A DNA stretch of 64,000 nucleotides from Colletotrichum lupini. Lineage: Eukaryota; Ascomycota; Sordariomycetes; Glomerellales; Glomerellaceae. Positions 1-10,801 of the stretch are shown piece after piece. A model generated the notes under the pieces. It saw nothing but the letters and a program-made list of their open reading frames with translations, was not told where the DNA came from and searched no databases. The stretch covers positions 1,426,001-1,490,000 of the forward strand of contig NC_064678.1 of NCBI RefSeq assembly GCF_023278565.1. The letters run 5' to 3'. Every line of letters starts with the position of its first letter. Position 1 is the first letter of the stretch. Both the position numbers and the translations under genes were made by a program.

Positions 1-3000
1 TTCGACGCTTATTATAAAGGCTTTTAGGCTTATAATAATAATAACTACCTAATTCGACTTTAAAATAGACTAATATAATACTATTAACGTATTCCTTAAC
101 GCGCCTTTTAAGAGCGAGAAGCTAATAATTATTAAATTCCTAGAGGGATATAAGGTTATTAATAAAATAAATAAACTCTAATACGCTCTATATAGCCTCT
201 AAAACTTATTAATTCTCTAATTCTAAACTTTTATTTTTATATTTTATAATATAAATATAATATATAGTTATAAAGAGATTTATATTTATTAAACTATAAA
301 TAAAAAAGTAATACTAATATTCTACGTTAATAACTTTATTATTTTATATTATTAAAATAACTAAAAAGCGGCTTAGGGGATCGTTAATAATATAAAAAAA
401 TATATTAATTTTAAAAAGAATAGACCGATTAATTACTTTTTTAAAATACGGATTTTATAAAACCGTATTACTTATAAAGTTTATTTTATTTATAATATAT
501 ATATTAAGCGAGTTACTAAGCGCTTCGACTTTATAAATTTATTATATTTAATTACTCCTCTTTTTTAAAAAGAGTTTAAACTAAACGAGGGGTAAGTAAT
601 AAAAGAGGAAATAAAGAGCTATTAAAAGAAGGTTAAGAATATATTTTATATAGCTATTATAATTAAACTAGACGTTACTTTTACTTATTTATAATTATTA
701 TAGTTCTTAACTAACTTAAGCATAACTTATATTAAAATAATTAATTACTATATTTAATATCTTTATATAACGAAATATCTTACGCTTTATTATAATAATA
801 TACTAAGTACGTAATTATTATTTTTAATTAGAGATATTAGCTTTATAAATAACGAAGTAATACGACAATTATTTTAGGGATATATAATATTCCTTTTTAA
901 TAGCTTAATTCAATAAAAATTAGTATACTAAATAATAGTTATAACGTTAACTATTAAAGCTAAGCTTCTTTATTTTAAAAAAACCGTAAAAAAGATTATA
1001 GTTTTAAAGCGCCTTTTTAAAAATATTACTTTTAATTTAAAAGAAGTATAATTAATTAACTACGATAATTAATAAACGATTCGACTCGTTATAAAAAAAA
1101 GAAAAAAAGTAATTACTTAATTTTATTATATTAATATATAAAATATATAGCTAAAATAAGAGTATACTAAAAATAGCTTCGAGGTTACTTATATATTAAT
1201 AAAAAGTATATTAATAAATAGACTTATTAAAAACCTTTTATAAGCTAAGTTCGAATATTTTTATATACTTCTTAACTTTTATAATACGTAAAAAGCTATT
1301 ATAAATAGTTAAAATAATTGAAAATAATTAATTTAGGCTATATTTAAAAAAACTTAATACTTAAAAATAAATAATAAACGGAACTTAGAGTACGGCCTAG
1401 AGGCTTAAAATAAATAAAATAAAAACCTCTTATAGTTTAAAGGCTTAAACTCCTAAAATAACCTTATTTTATAAGGTATATATATATAAAAATAAGACCT
1501 AGGCTTATACTTATTATTTAAATTCTTAGTTTATAAAGTATATAATTATTAAAAATATAATATTACTAAAGAGGAGGGTTAGTATATATATTAAAAAATA
1601 CGTTTTATATATTTTGAAGTTTATAAAACTAAAAATAATAAGAATAATAGGGGGCGCGGGAGCTAAAATAATTATTAAGTTAATAACTTAGGGTATAAAA
1701 ATAAGTAATATAATAAAAAGTTAATTATAAATAATTATAATAAATATAAAAAAAGACTAGGGGCGCGCATTAAAAAAGCCCTTTATATAAAAACTAATAT
1801 AGTTTTTATATATTTTTTAATTATTATTTATTTAATAAACGATATTATAGAGCTTAGTAATATTTTATTAAAACTATAATTAGAAGTGCGCTTTTTAATA
1901 ATAAAAAATAATAATATATTTATAAAAAAAAGAGCGCTATTTATAATAGCCTCGGTAAGGGCCTAGGCTATTAATTATAAAACGATTAATATATTAATAT
2001 ACCCCTTAGCTAAATAGCTATTAAAATAATATATATACTAGCTATTACTTTTTATAAAATAATAACTACTATCCTTAGGGTTAATATATTAAAAAGCTAT
2101 TTTAAAATAAAATAAGTACTAAATCTCCCGTTCCTCGGGAGCCTCTCCCTTAAGCTTCTTAAGGACTAAGTATACGTTAAATAGGCTTAAAATAATAATA
2201 AAAACTATACTTATTATAAAAAGTACTTTAGCTTCTTAGTATTCTCTTTTACTTTTTATTACTTTTTAAAAAAAGCTAGCTTTATATTTTTTAAACTTTA
2301 AAATAATATTAAATATAAATTCTTAAAATAATAAATATATAATATACCTTTTTTAAAAAGCTTATTATTTAAACTAGTTTTATTTTTATTTTTAAACTCC
2401 GAGGGGGGAATAAGTAAAAGCTTTTTAAAGCTTTTATTATTATTATTTATTTTATTATTACCCTTATTATAATTATTAAAAAGAGCCTCGAACTTAATAA
2501 AATTCTTAATGTTTTAATTAGTAACTTTAATATCCTCCTAGCTAAAGAGGGAGAGCTTAGTAACTAAGCTTTAATAAGTAAATAAGAGGTTATAAAAAAA
2601 AGTCTAGCACGTATAGCTTTAACGAGGTAATGCGGGATATTCTTATAAAGAATATAAAAAGTGAATATTCATATAGAAGCAAGAATATATGAATATAGGG
2701 GAAATAAGCGTATATAAAAGAGGTTTTTGTAGTAAAGAGAGTAATATAGTTGAATTACTATATGAGAAGTTGCTTGCTTAACGAAAGGTCTAGGTAGGTA
2801 AATACACGCCTACATATAGGCATAAAAACCTCCTACTAGAATATTCCACTGCTTATTAATTATGATATAATTAATAAGCGTATACGTAAGTGAATGCGTA
2901 ATCGTAGTACGTAATTCCGCCTCGAGTAAATTCCAGATTATTCAGTTACCTTCCAGTACTTCCCATTGCTCACGTAAGCTTATATAAGCAGTATTGCTTA

Positions 3001-3800
3001 CATAATCAATACCTATAATAATCTACAGAAATCGTAGATTAATATGGTATATAGTTTGCTTACGTAATATTGATAATAAGGCGAATAATAAGGTAAACAA
3101 AGTTACCTTCGTAACAAAAAGTAATAACTTAAAAGGGCTTGTTAATATTATTACCTATTTAAACTCTTAATAAACTATATAATACGTATATAAGAAGTAT
3201 TATAAAAATTATATAAAACTTATTATTATTTCTAAATATATTAAATATTTATATTTAAAATAAAATCAATAAACAATTTAATAATATAAATACGCGCACG
3301 TAGTAAATAAAAGTACTTATAATAACTATAAAAAGTTAAAAAAAAAAAATTTAAATAAGTAACGCTATAAGAATTTAAATATATATAAAATAGTTAAATA
3401 GCCTCGCCCTTAGTAATTTATATACTAAAAGTAATAAAATACGTATTATTCTAAGTTAGGATTCTATTTATTTTAAATAAAGGGATATATTTATAATAAA
3501 CATAATTTAAAAAACGCGTATCCCTTATACTTAATTTTTCTTTTTATATTTAACTAAATTAAGCCTTTATAAGGGTATTTAAAGATTTTATTTTAAGTAT
3601 AATAGCTCCCTAGCGGTAGTAATTAGGGGGTATATTACGTAATAAGAATAATAATCGTATTTTATAAAGTACTTATTACGTACTAAATCACGTATCTATT
3701 TTAGATATCGTATATATAGACCTTTTCTTTTTATCTATTTCTACTTTAATAATTAAGCTACTTTTACTATACTCCGTATACCTATTGCTACGTACTATAA
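1..3800. repeat. AT-rich RIP-degraded repeat tract
   Basis: The tract is dominated by A/T. CpA and TpG are very rare and TpA is abundant, yet CpG is retained. That separates RIP (CpA to TpA) from ordinary CpG deamination. No open frame of useful length survives. The same texture is seen in the two LTR retrotransposons at 40667-56413, so this is probably the remains of one or more transposable elements running off the left edge. I could not recognise LTRs or a coding motif here. Normal composition resumes near 3800. Confidence 0.85.
2631..3116. repeat. Non-RIPped island inside the AT-rich tract (MITE- or solo-LTR-like)
   Basis: This stretch of about 0.49 kb contains many TG and CA dinucleotides, unlike the sequence on both sides, so it appears to have arrived after or escaped RIP. 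It starts TG and ends CA. Its edges carry an imperfect inverted motif: ACGAGGTAA around 2621 and TTACCTTCGT around 3105. Several short palindromes lie inside, for example around 2850-2880. It has no coding capacity. A solo LTR or a miniature inverted-repeat element are both possible. I found no clear target-site duplication. Confidence 0.4.
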
Positions 3801-3873
3801 CTCGTGACAACTACCTTCTGGCCCACCGGAACGTATAGAACACGTCCTTCGATCATTAGGGGACACTTTAGAT

Positions 3874-4326
3874 GTGGGATCCCACACAATCGAAAGTCAC
3901 TTGTTCTCCAGAGGGCGACAGACAGCTGCCTGGTCCGGAGAAGGTGAGCAGGTCATCAACAGGGTCACTAACAGGACAAGCATGCTTGAAAACAAGTCTA
4001 TCGGTGCCTACAAGAGAACTGCCAGTTCTCCTTCAGAGCTTCACAAAGTTGTGTTGCCACCCGGGGCGAGAAAGAATGATCTCATGGTTTTGTTACGTGG
4101 GGCGCGAGTACCATTTGTCGTTCGGCCGATAACTGACAGTCATGTCGCGATGGACGTGGGAGAGACTCAGCTTTCACAGTTACTCCGCTCCGGCTTCGAC
4201 TTATTGTGTCTCGGGAACATAGCCTTTCTCGGTCACTGCAAGCTCGTTGGGGAATGCTTGATCAATGAATACGAGGACAGCTTCTGTCAAACGGGCAGGG
4301 AATGGGAGGTCATTGCACTTCACTGA
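3874..4326 (+). pseudogene. Remnant of a HET-like protein C-terminus
   Basis: An open frame of about 150 codons ends in a segment (VLLRGARVPFVVRP ... GHCKLVGECLINEYED) that resembles the tail of fungal HET-domain proteins, where a 'RGARVPFVLRP' strand precedes a 'GHYxLVGECYVHG' strand. No HET domain is present, and the region upstream dissolves into RIPped DNA at about 3800. The simplest reading is the 3' end of a HET gene whose 5' part was lost to the repeat tract. The first 60 or so codons are not recognisable and may not be coding. The family match is from memory of the motif only. Confidence 0.5.
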
Positions 4327-4646
4327 AGATCTGCATGTATGTATGTATGCTCACGACAACACCAGCAACAATAAGCTTGGCAACTGAGATTAAATTTTAC
4401 TATCGAACCGAGTACCAGACCAACTTTTTAATCTGCTTTTGAGTTTCCCGCCATTTTCCGTTACACCGCCAGCTGCTTTGGCCCAGTTCTGGTAGCATTA
4501 GGCGGAAAGAACAGCGAAACGATACAACTTTTATGAGACTCAATCCCAAGGTTGAGCCTGCGATACAATAGAAAGCAGAGTAAAAAAAGAAAAAGCGAAC
4601 CCATGCTCCAAGTCAAAGTTGCCAGACTAAATGCCATTGAATTCTA
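4327..4646. other. Intergenic, no gene seen
   Basis: The stretch holds a short TGTA microsatellite near 4334-4350 and otherwise nothing recognisable. It lies between the HET remnant and the 3' end of the convergent calpain-like gene. Confidence 0.6.
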
Positions 4647-4680
4647 TTGCAAAATAAGTGACCGGTCACTTATTTTGCAA
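4647..4680. repeat. Perfect 34-bp palindrome just past the calpain-like stop codon
   Basis: The sequence 4647-4663 is exactly the reverse complement of 4664-4680, with no spacer and centre ACCGGT. It ends 3 bp before the TTA that encodes the stop of the minus-strand calpain-like gene. The transcript would therefore carry a long hairpin at the start of its 3' UTR. I know of no standard fungal terminator of this form. Confidence 0.97.
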
Positions 4681-4683
4681 CGT

Positions 4684-6234
4684 TTACTTGGCAACACCGA
4701 TGCAGGAGAAGCATCGTTTGAAGGAGTCGGCCTCAAGAGCGAAGAGACCGCCGTGGTCAAGGAGGGTGGCGGGGTTCCAGATCTCAGGCTCGAGGCGGCC
4801 GAGGAGACCAGTGTAGCTGGTGAGACCCTGGGGCTCGGTGACACCCCATGGGTTGCGGAGGACGATGTACTGCTTGTCTCCAATGACGCAGTAGCCGAGA
4901 ACGGAGTAGGCGTGGTTGGCAACAATGTTGGCACCGTGGAACTCGCGGCCGGTGGCATAGGTGTAAGCCGTCATGGGGTTGATGGTCTTGTTGTTGACGC
5001 TGTTGGCGCGGACTAAGCCCAAAAGGGTGTGGGAAGGGTGGTTGTCACAGTTGTAGTACTGAGGCGTGCGGCCGTTGATCTGGGCCATGGCCTTGATGGG
5101 GTCACCGCAGTGAGTCTGGGTGATATCCGGCTGCTCTGAGTTGGAGCCAGTGATCCACTTGGCGAAAGCCTTCTCGTAGAGCGAGGGCCAGATGTCGGCG
5201 CCATCACTGGAGCGGCAGTAGAGAGGCTCGTTGTCAGAGTTGTTGATGGGGATCTCGTAGTTGACGTCAACAGTCTCAGTCTTGTTGTTTTGCTTGCCAC
5301 CCTTGTCGTGGAACTTGACAGACAGGAAGCGCTTCTTGTCGTTGCCGTGAGTGTGGACGCGAGTGGCGCGGTTGATGGCGCTGGGGTCGGACCAGAAGAC
5401 GGAGAAGAGAGCAGAGACGAACCAACTGTTGCTGGAGCAGCCCTGGGTGGGGTCGTCAAACTGGCGATTGGTCTCACGGCGGTCACCAAGCTGGAACATG
5501 GTGATGTCGGAAATCAGGCGCTTGTTGACGCTCTGGAAGAAGTAGTCGTACATGTCGCGCCATGAGGCGTTGGGTGGCTGCCAGCGGCCCTTCTGCATTC
5601 TGAATGGAGTGACGAGTTCGTTGATGGACATGGTGACCTTGCGGTTGGAAACAGTCTCGCCGAGCTCATGGGCATGGAGAACAAGGCGAAGCTTGCCGTT
5701 CTTCATGCGAGCCATCTTGACCTTGGCGTCCTTGAGGTCCTTGAGTCCGACCTTCTCGAGATCTTCAAGTTTGCGAACACCAGAAAAGTCGGGGGTCATA
5801 AGGTCCCGCTCGTTAAGTATCTTCATATCCTTCTCGTCGTACATCTCGGCCTTTCTCTCCTTCTCGTTCAGCTTCATACCGGCGAAGAGAACAGAGTGAT
5901 GGCGCATGTCGAAGAGCTCATCGTAGTCGGTCTGGAGAACATTCTGAAGGATCTGAGCAGCAGCCATCGAGTGACGGTCAATCCTGCGGCCAATCAGGGC
6001 CCCAGCCAAGGCGTAGGGATTGACGGCACCGACGCAAGGGTTCTTGGGTGGGGAGTCGGGACGGGGACCATCCTTGCTGAACTCGTGGTCCCTGTTCATT
6101 TCGACGAGGTCTTCGTAGTCCTCCAAGGTGCTCTGAGATGAAGAGCCGGGCATGCTCTCGATCTTGTGGCCAAGGATAGCCTCGACAAGGGCAATGACGT
6201 TGCTGTCTCTCTCGGAACCGCGGATGTCACCCAT
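4684..6234 (-). CDS. Calpain-like (peptidase C2) protein, probably catalytically dead
   Basis: A single exon encodes 516 residues. The C-terminal half has the calpain core: a QGCSSNSWF segment at about 264-272 (family consensus QGxxGDCWF), the His region HAYSVLGY at 441-448, and RNPWG at 460-464 with the Asn at 461. His441 and Asn461 are at the expected catalytic positions, but the nucleophile position is Ser270 (codon AGT at 5425-5427), not Cys. Known calpains need Cys, so this is probably a pseudopeptidase or has altered activity. The N-terminal 200 residues are charged and unrecognised. There is no signal peptide, so it should be cytoplasmic. The start ATG lies downstream of a 21-bp tandem repeat. 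Ordinary codon use and an intact 516-codon frame argue against recent decay. Confidence 0.85.
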   Translation of the reverse strand: MGDIRGSERDSNVIALVEAILGHKIESMPGSSSQSTLEDYEDLVEMNRDHEFSKDGPRPDSPPKNPCVGAVNPYALAGALIGRRIDRHSMAAAQILQNVLQTDYDELFDMRHHSVLFAGMKLNEKERKAEMYDEKDMKILNERDLMTPDFSGVRKLEDLEKVGLKDLKDAKVKMARMKNGKLRLVLHAHELGETVSNRKVTMSINELVTPFRMQKGRWQPPNASWRDMYDYFFQSVNKRLISDITMFQLGDRRETNRQFDDPTQGCSSNSWFVSALFSVFWSDPSAINRATRVHTHGNDKKRFLSVKFHDKGGKQNNKTETVDVNYEIPINNSDNEPLYCRSSDGADIWPSLYEKAFAKWITGSNSEQPDITQTHCGDPIKAMAQINGRTPQYYNCDNHPSHTLLGLVRANSVNNKTINPMTAYTYATGREFHGANIVANHAYSVLGYCVIGDKQYIVLRNPWGVTEPQGLTSYTGLLGRLEPEIWNPATLLDHGGLFALEADSFKRCFSCIGVAK

Positions 6235-6247
6235 TTTGAATTTAAAA

Positions 6248-6289
6248 GTTAGGTAGAGTATGTTGTAAGTTAGGTAGAGTATGTTGTAA
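6248..6289. repeat. 21-bp unit repeated twice in the 5' leader of the calpain-like gene
   Basis: The 21-bp unit starting GTTAGGTAGAG occurs at 6248-6268 and again at 6269-6289 without change. It begins 14 bp upstream of the ATG of the calpain-like gene, so it lies in the leader or core promoter. Confidence 0.95.
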
Positions 6290-9200
6290 TAAGCTAAAAG
6301 ATGTTGTGATTTGTTGATAGCACTGAAGTCTTTGGAACTGAGCTGGAAACTTGTTGCTGCTGGTCTGCAAGTTGATAGAATTGCGTGACATTTGATGGGT
6401 CTTTATACCTTTTCAGGCAGACTAGAAGATCACACTTTTCTCCAATTGTGCCGCAAGCTTCGCTTCTGCAAGGTGAATCATGAATGCGTAAACCTCAACT
6501 CAAACAGCTCGTACGTGTTATGCATCTTTTCCCATCGTGCGAAGGTTTCGCATGGTCTGCTGCGGGGCAACAAAGACCACACATCAGAGCATCAGCTACA
6601 TACACGAGGCCGAGACTTTCCAGCGTAGGACTCGATTCTGCAAGTCAGATCAGTGAGGTCTTCGTGGTCGTATTCACCTCTCAACGTGGACGAACCATTG
6701 GTCTGAGTGTCGACGAGTATCGCCAAAGTACCTGAGTCTCGCAGTCACATGTGAAATGAGCCCGCTTCAAATGCTGAAGCAGAGCTTAACGCTAGACGAA
6801 GTCAAAGGCTGACAACTCTTTCGTGCCCAAGTCCGTGAGGGGCCTGTCAGCACGACCTAGACTTCTCTGCAGAGCCTCGCGAAGTAGGTTTCACTGAAAC
6901 CCTGAGAGGAGCATCGTGCAGTAGTCCGTGAGGGGTTACAATGTTGGGAGCAAATCTCAAGAGAGCATGTTCCCCGCGTGTGGACATGGGGCCATCATGA
7001 GGCTGAGAATCAGTCCCAACAAACTCAAGGCTGCAGCTTCAAAGGCTGATCAGAAACCGGGATCCTTCTGCGGCGGCAACATCGGAAGAAGCTGGGGAAC
7101 TGGCCCGGTTTGAAGTGACAACCGAGCTAGACTCATACATTGAGCAAATTGTCAGGTCTATGACATAAAAGCTATGTGCCACTGATGCTACCGATGAATA
7201 GCAAACTTTTGATCCCACGTGGCGGCGCGGACTTTGTGGCGTCTTGCTCCATTTCCCCAATGTTGCCCGCAACAAATATAGGCCGTTTCTTGTTTAGGTT
7301 CTTGGACCCCTCATTCTTGCATTGATTCTCCAACTCCATTGGCTTTTTTCGTTGCTGCCGTCTCCTTGCAGAGAAGCATCACAATCTTACGACCTTAAGC
7401 TTCATATTGAATTACTTCTTATGGGCTCATAAAACACCCGACAATAACCGCATCAGACCGTTACAAGGACAAATTACTTCGAAATTCTTGGATGTCGGTA
7501 TAGAGCAATCGAGGCTTTCAAGGTTGTGATGAGAGTTGCGGGGTACCGGCGAGGCGCGCGGGGTACGTGAAGTCTAAGACGGTAAGGCTATGTGCGGCAT
7601 TCGGTTTCCTCTCCTGACTTTGACAAATGTGCCGGTTCCAGCCAGAGATGCAGTGTGACAAGGTGAGATTTGGACATTCGATGATGACGATAGCGCTTTT
7701 CGGCATGTTCCAAGTCTCTAGACCAATGTCAATGACAGAACAATGACTGTTCAATGACTGTTAGAGAGGAAATGGCGTTTGTGAATGGTACTACCAGGTT
7801 TCTTCAGGGTAGATTGATATCGGTTCATCAAACATCCCATCTGGCTTACTGAAAATAACCCGAAACCGAAGTGCAGCTTGATCAGTAAATGTACACAAAA
7901 GTGCCGCATTGGTAGCCCTCTGTCGAAGGAATGCAGTCAGCATAGCGCAGCCCGGCATTGGCCAAGTCCACAGCATTGGTGTTGGCAGAAAGAAAGGACG
8001 GTGTCTCAAGAGAATGTCGGGCCGAGCGGGGCGAGCGGCCCGAGCCCGATAGGGCGGACCCCGCCCGGCCAAGAGTGGAGTTCGTGGTGGATACCTCTGC
8101 CGCCTAACCGCCGGTTCAATAAGCCGAGAGGGACGGCGGAGGGTGAACTCTTTTCCTGGATGAACGTTTCTGTGCGCGCTTTGCCCCGAGAACTCACATA
8201 CAGCGCGACTATCCAACCGGGTTCTGCGGCCAACATCACAATCATCTGAGCTGAAACCACGTCAAAGCAGCATTTCTGCTTCTGCTGTGGGCTACGAGTG
8301 GCAGACTTTGGCTTACTGGCTCCAATGTTAAGATTTGCAAAGAGCAGCACAGTAAGAACAAGGTTTTCATTGGAAATTGGTCAATCATGAGATTGACCTT
8401 TTTCCTAGCCCCGGCGTACCAGAAAGTCGGGTCGGGCATCAAGCAATGCCAAGTGCGTACGGATAAAGCTACGCTCAACCTCATTATTGACCATGAGCCT
8501 GCATTATTGCGGGGAATCGAGGACATCTTACCACAATGCACAATCAAAATCTCAATTCAAATGATCGGATAAGATTAGCGAGGGCTTAGAACTGCGTCTC
8601 AGCCTCCGTACGCCTGCTTGCGGGCTTCGAGATGTTACAAGTCGGAAAAGATACTTTTCATGTTTTTGAGTCTTAAACTCAAAAGTCTTCTGAATCTCCT
8701 TTCTCGATATTTCAAGTAATGGGTCCTTGAATTCGCTTAACTCATGGTAGAATGCAATTTCCGAGACTTTGAGGCGGAAAACTATGTATGTGAGGTGATA
8801 GCGCGAAATTCGCTGTGTCTACGTACAGCTGACGACAATCTAGTGGATCTCCATGTTTACACAGTGTGTCTGCACGATGCACCCCTAAGTGGAGTTGATA
8901 TGGTCTTCAGATTGCCCTCTCCACAAAGCCCAAGCAATCTTACTGCTTGTTCACAGACATTCAGACGAGCTTAGGCCCGAACCACATCAGATGGGAGGAG
9001 CAACCTGGCTCCTGCGCGGCGACCACGAGAATAATTTTCACCTACCACATGCTTCGAGATTGGCATTGAGAGCTGCGTTCAGAACAGATCATCAGCTCAC
9101 GAGCATCCGGCTGTTGATGTGCCCAATTGTTATGTCTTTCTTGTCAGCTCTGAGAAATGAATGCATCAAGTTTGAAGTACGACTAACGGCTGTCGTTTGG

Positions 9201-10801
9201 TGATGTAGTTTATCAGCTGTTTCGTGGCTCCAGGGGCCACTACCACATCGAGGGCCAGACGGCGTTAGGGCATACAAGAGACTCCGGTCCTTTGGGGATG
9301 TGCCGCTGTTGCAAGCTCTGCTTTTTCTTTCCCTTTTGCTTCTTTTTTGTCATCTAGTACGTGCATACAAGGCTTGAGGATAGGCAGAGTAACGATAGGC
9401 AGAGTAACGATAGAGAAATGCGGCACCATATGTGCTGGACCCGTCTCGAAATCGACGGTGCAGACCAATCCTTGAAGTTTTCAATTGCGCCTAGTAGTCT
9501 CTCCCCCGTATACAATTGGTCCATAAAGCATAAGGTGATCGAATTCTGCTCGATCAGATGTCTATATCATACGGATAGATACAACTTCACCAAATTTCAA
9601 AGGCCCCTTTCGTAGCCATGCCAGGAATTTTCTAGCGCAGACAACAAGCGTAACGTATGCGATTTAAGATCGACAAAGACAAGACATTTCTTGGGTCATT
9701 TGTTTAGCCGGCATCCTTCCCTGCCAAGATGCAGCTTGAGTCTTCGGATCAAGTCCAGCCAGCCCCTTGCCAGAAGGCTGAAGATCCGAGACACACTTTC
9801 AAAATTCAAGCGACGTGATTCGTGAAGTGTCCGAGGGGGGAATCTAGCCCGGAAATCGATCGTAGGGAGGACCAGATAGCCATTCCAAAAGTCCCAACGG
9901 TGTGGTAATCCTATTTTCACGACATGCGTGCCTCCCCTGCACACACGATCATGCAAAGGCATAGAAAGCCAGAGGATCATCGTTGGGGGTGGAAGCAGCG
10001 CCGCATCCGCTCAGGTGTGCATATTTCCACCGCCTTGAGGAATTGCTCAACTCACGTCATATTGAATGAGGCGCACACTTTCTTCTACGAGAATGAGCAT
10101 GGGAGAGATGTTGAACTCCACATCAATTTGCTCCTATTGCCCCAACTGCATGCTTGGCAGGATATGTGAGTTTACTGATTACCAAATCGCTCGATTATTG
10201 ATGCATCTGTCCAAGATGAGAGACTCAATCCTCAAAGCCTCACTGCTGACAAGGACCAGAAAGCTGCCTCAGAGATTTTGAGTGTCTGGTTTCTCTGTCT
10301 TACCAAGACATCCAGGTTGAACTAAGTCAGCATGCCAGCAAAGGCAGTCTCCCATTCCCTAAAATGCCATTGTTAGTGTAACAAACAACCTGAGCTGTAA
10401 TATCGCTACATTCTTGAGAGTTAAGACCAATCCTCTGAAGGAGTCAGGCTCCAGCCATCGCGCAGTCAGTTTCGTTGTCTCCGAAGCCAATATACAATCC
10501 GCGTCCACCCAGTGCGGGCTTGACGTAACATGGATAATGTTCATCAGTTCGATGCGAGGCACAAGGTTAGATGTTTGCCACTGCTCAAAACGGAAGCTGG
10601 CCCCTAAATAGTTGTTCTAGCTCATCTTTCAGAAGGCTTCTCACGAACACCACTTGCGGCACTGCGCCTTGACCGGGAATCTCACTTCCAGGGAAGCAAA
10701 CGAAAGTGTGCAAGATATTCAGTAAACCCATTCGATCGGCCAAGTTCTCTACGCAAAGTATATCAACATCAAGCGGCGTACAACGACGTACGATCAGCAC
10801 A
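6290..10801. other. Long intergenic stretch without a convincing gene
   Basis: Composition is normal and not RIPped. Only short open frames occur on both strands (longest about 140 codons, 7791-8216 minus), and none shows a recognisable domain or a plausible spliced model. A 15-bp unit is tandemly repeated at 9379-9408. The motif AGTCCGTGAGGGG occurs twice near 6830 and 6925. It may hold non-coding transcripts or decayed genes; I cannot support any. Confidence 0.55.

Noticed and set aside
1..3800. Mitochondrial or centromeric origin of the AT-rich DNA
   Set aside because: Retained CpG with lost CpA/TpG and similarity of texture to the RIPped LTR elements point to RIP of nuclear repeats. Centromere identity cannot be tested from this sequence.
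4552..5016. Plus-strand frame overlapping the calpain-like gene
   Set aside because: It is antisense to the catalytic His/Asn region of the calpain-like gene and runs through the palindrome; there is no domain of its own.
7791..8216. Minus-strand frame of 141 codons in the 6-10 kb gap
   Set aside because: It is isolated, Arg/Pro-rich, with no recognised motif, and overlapping frames of similar length exist in other phases.
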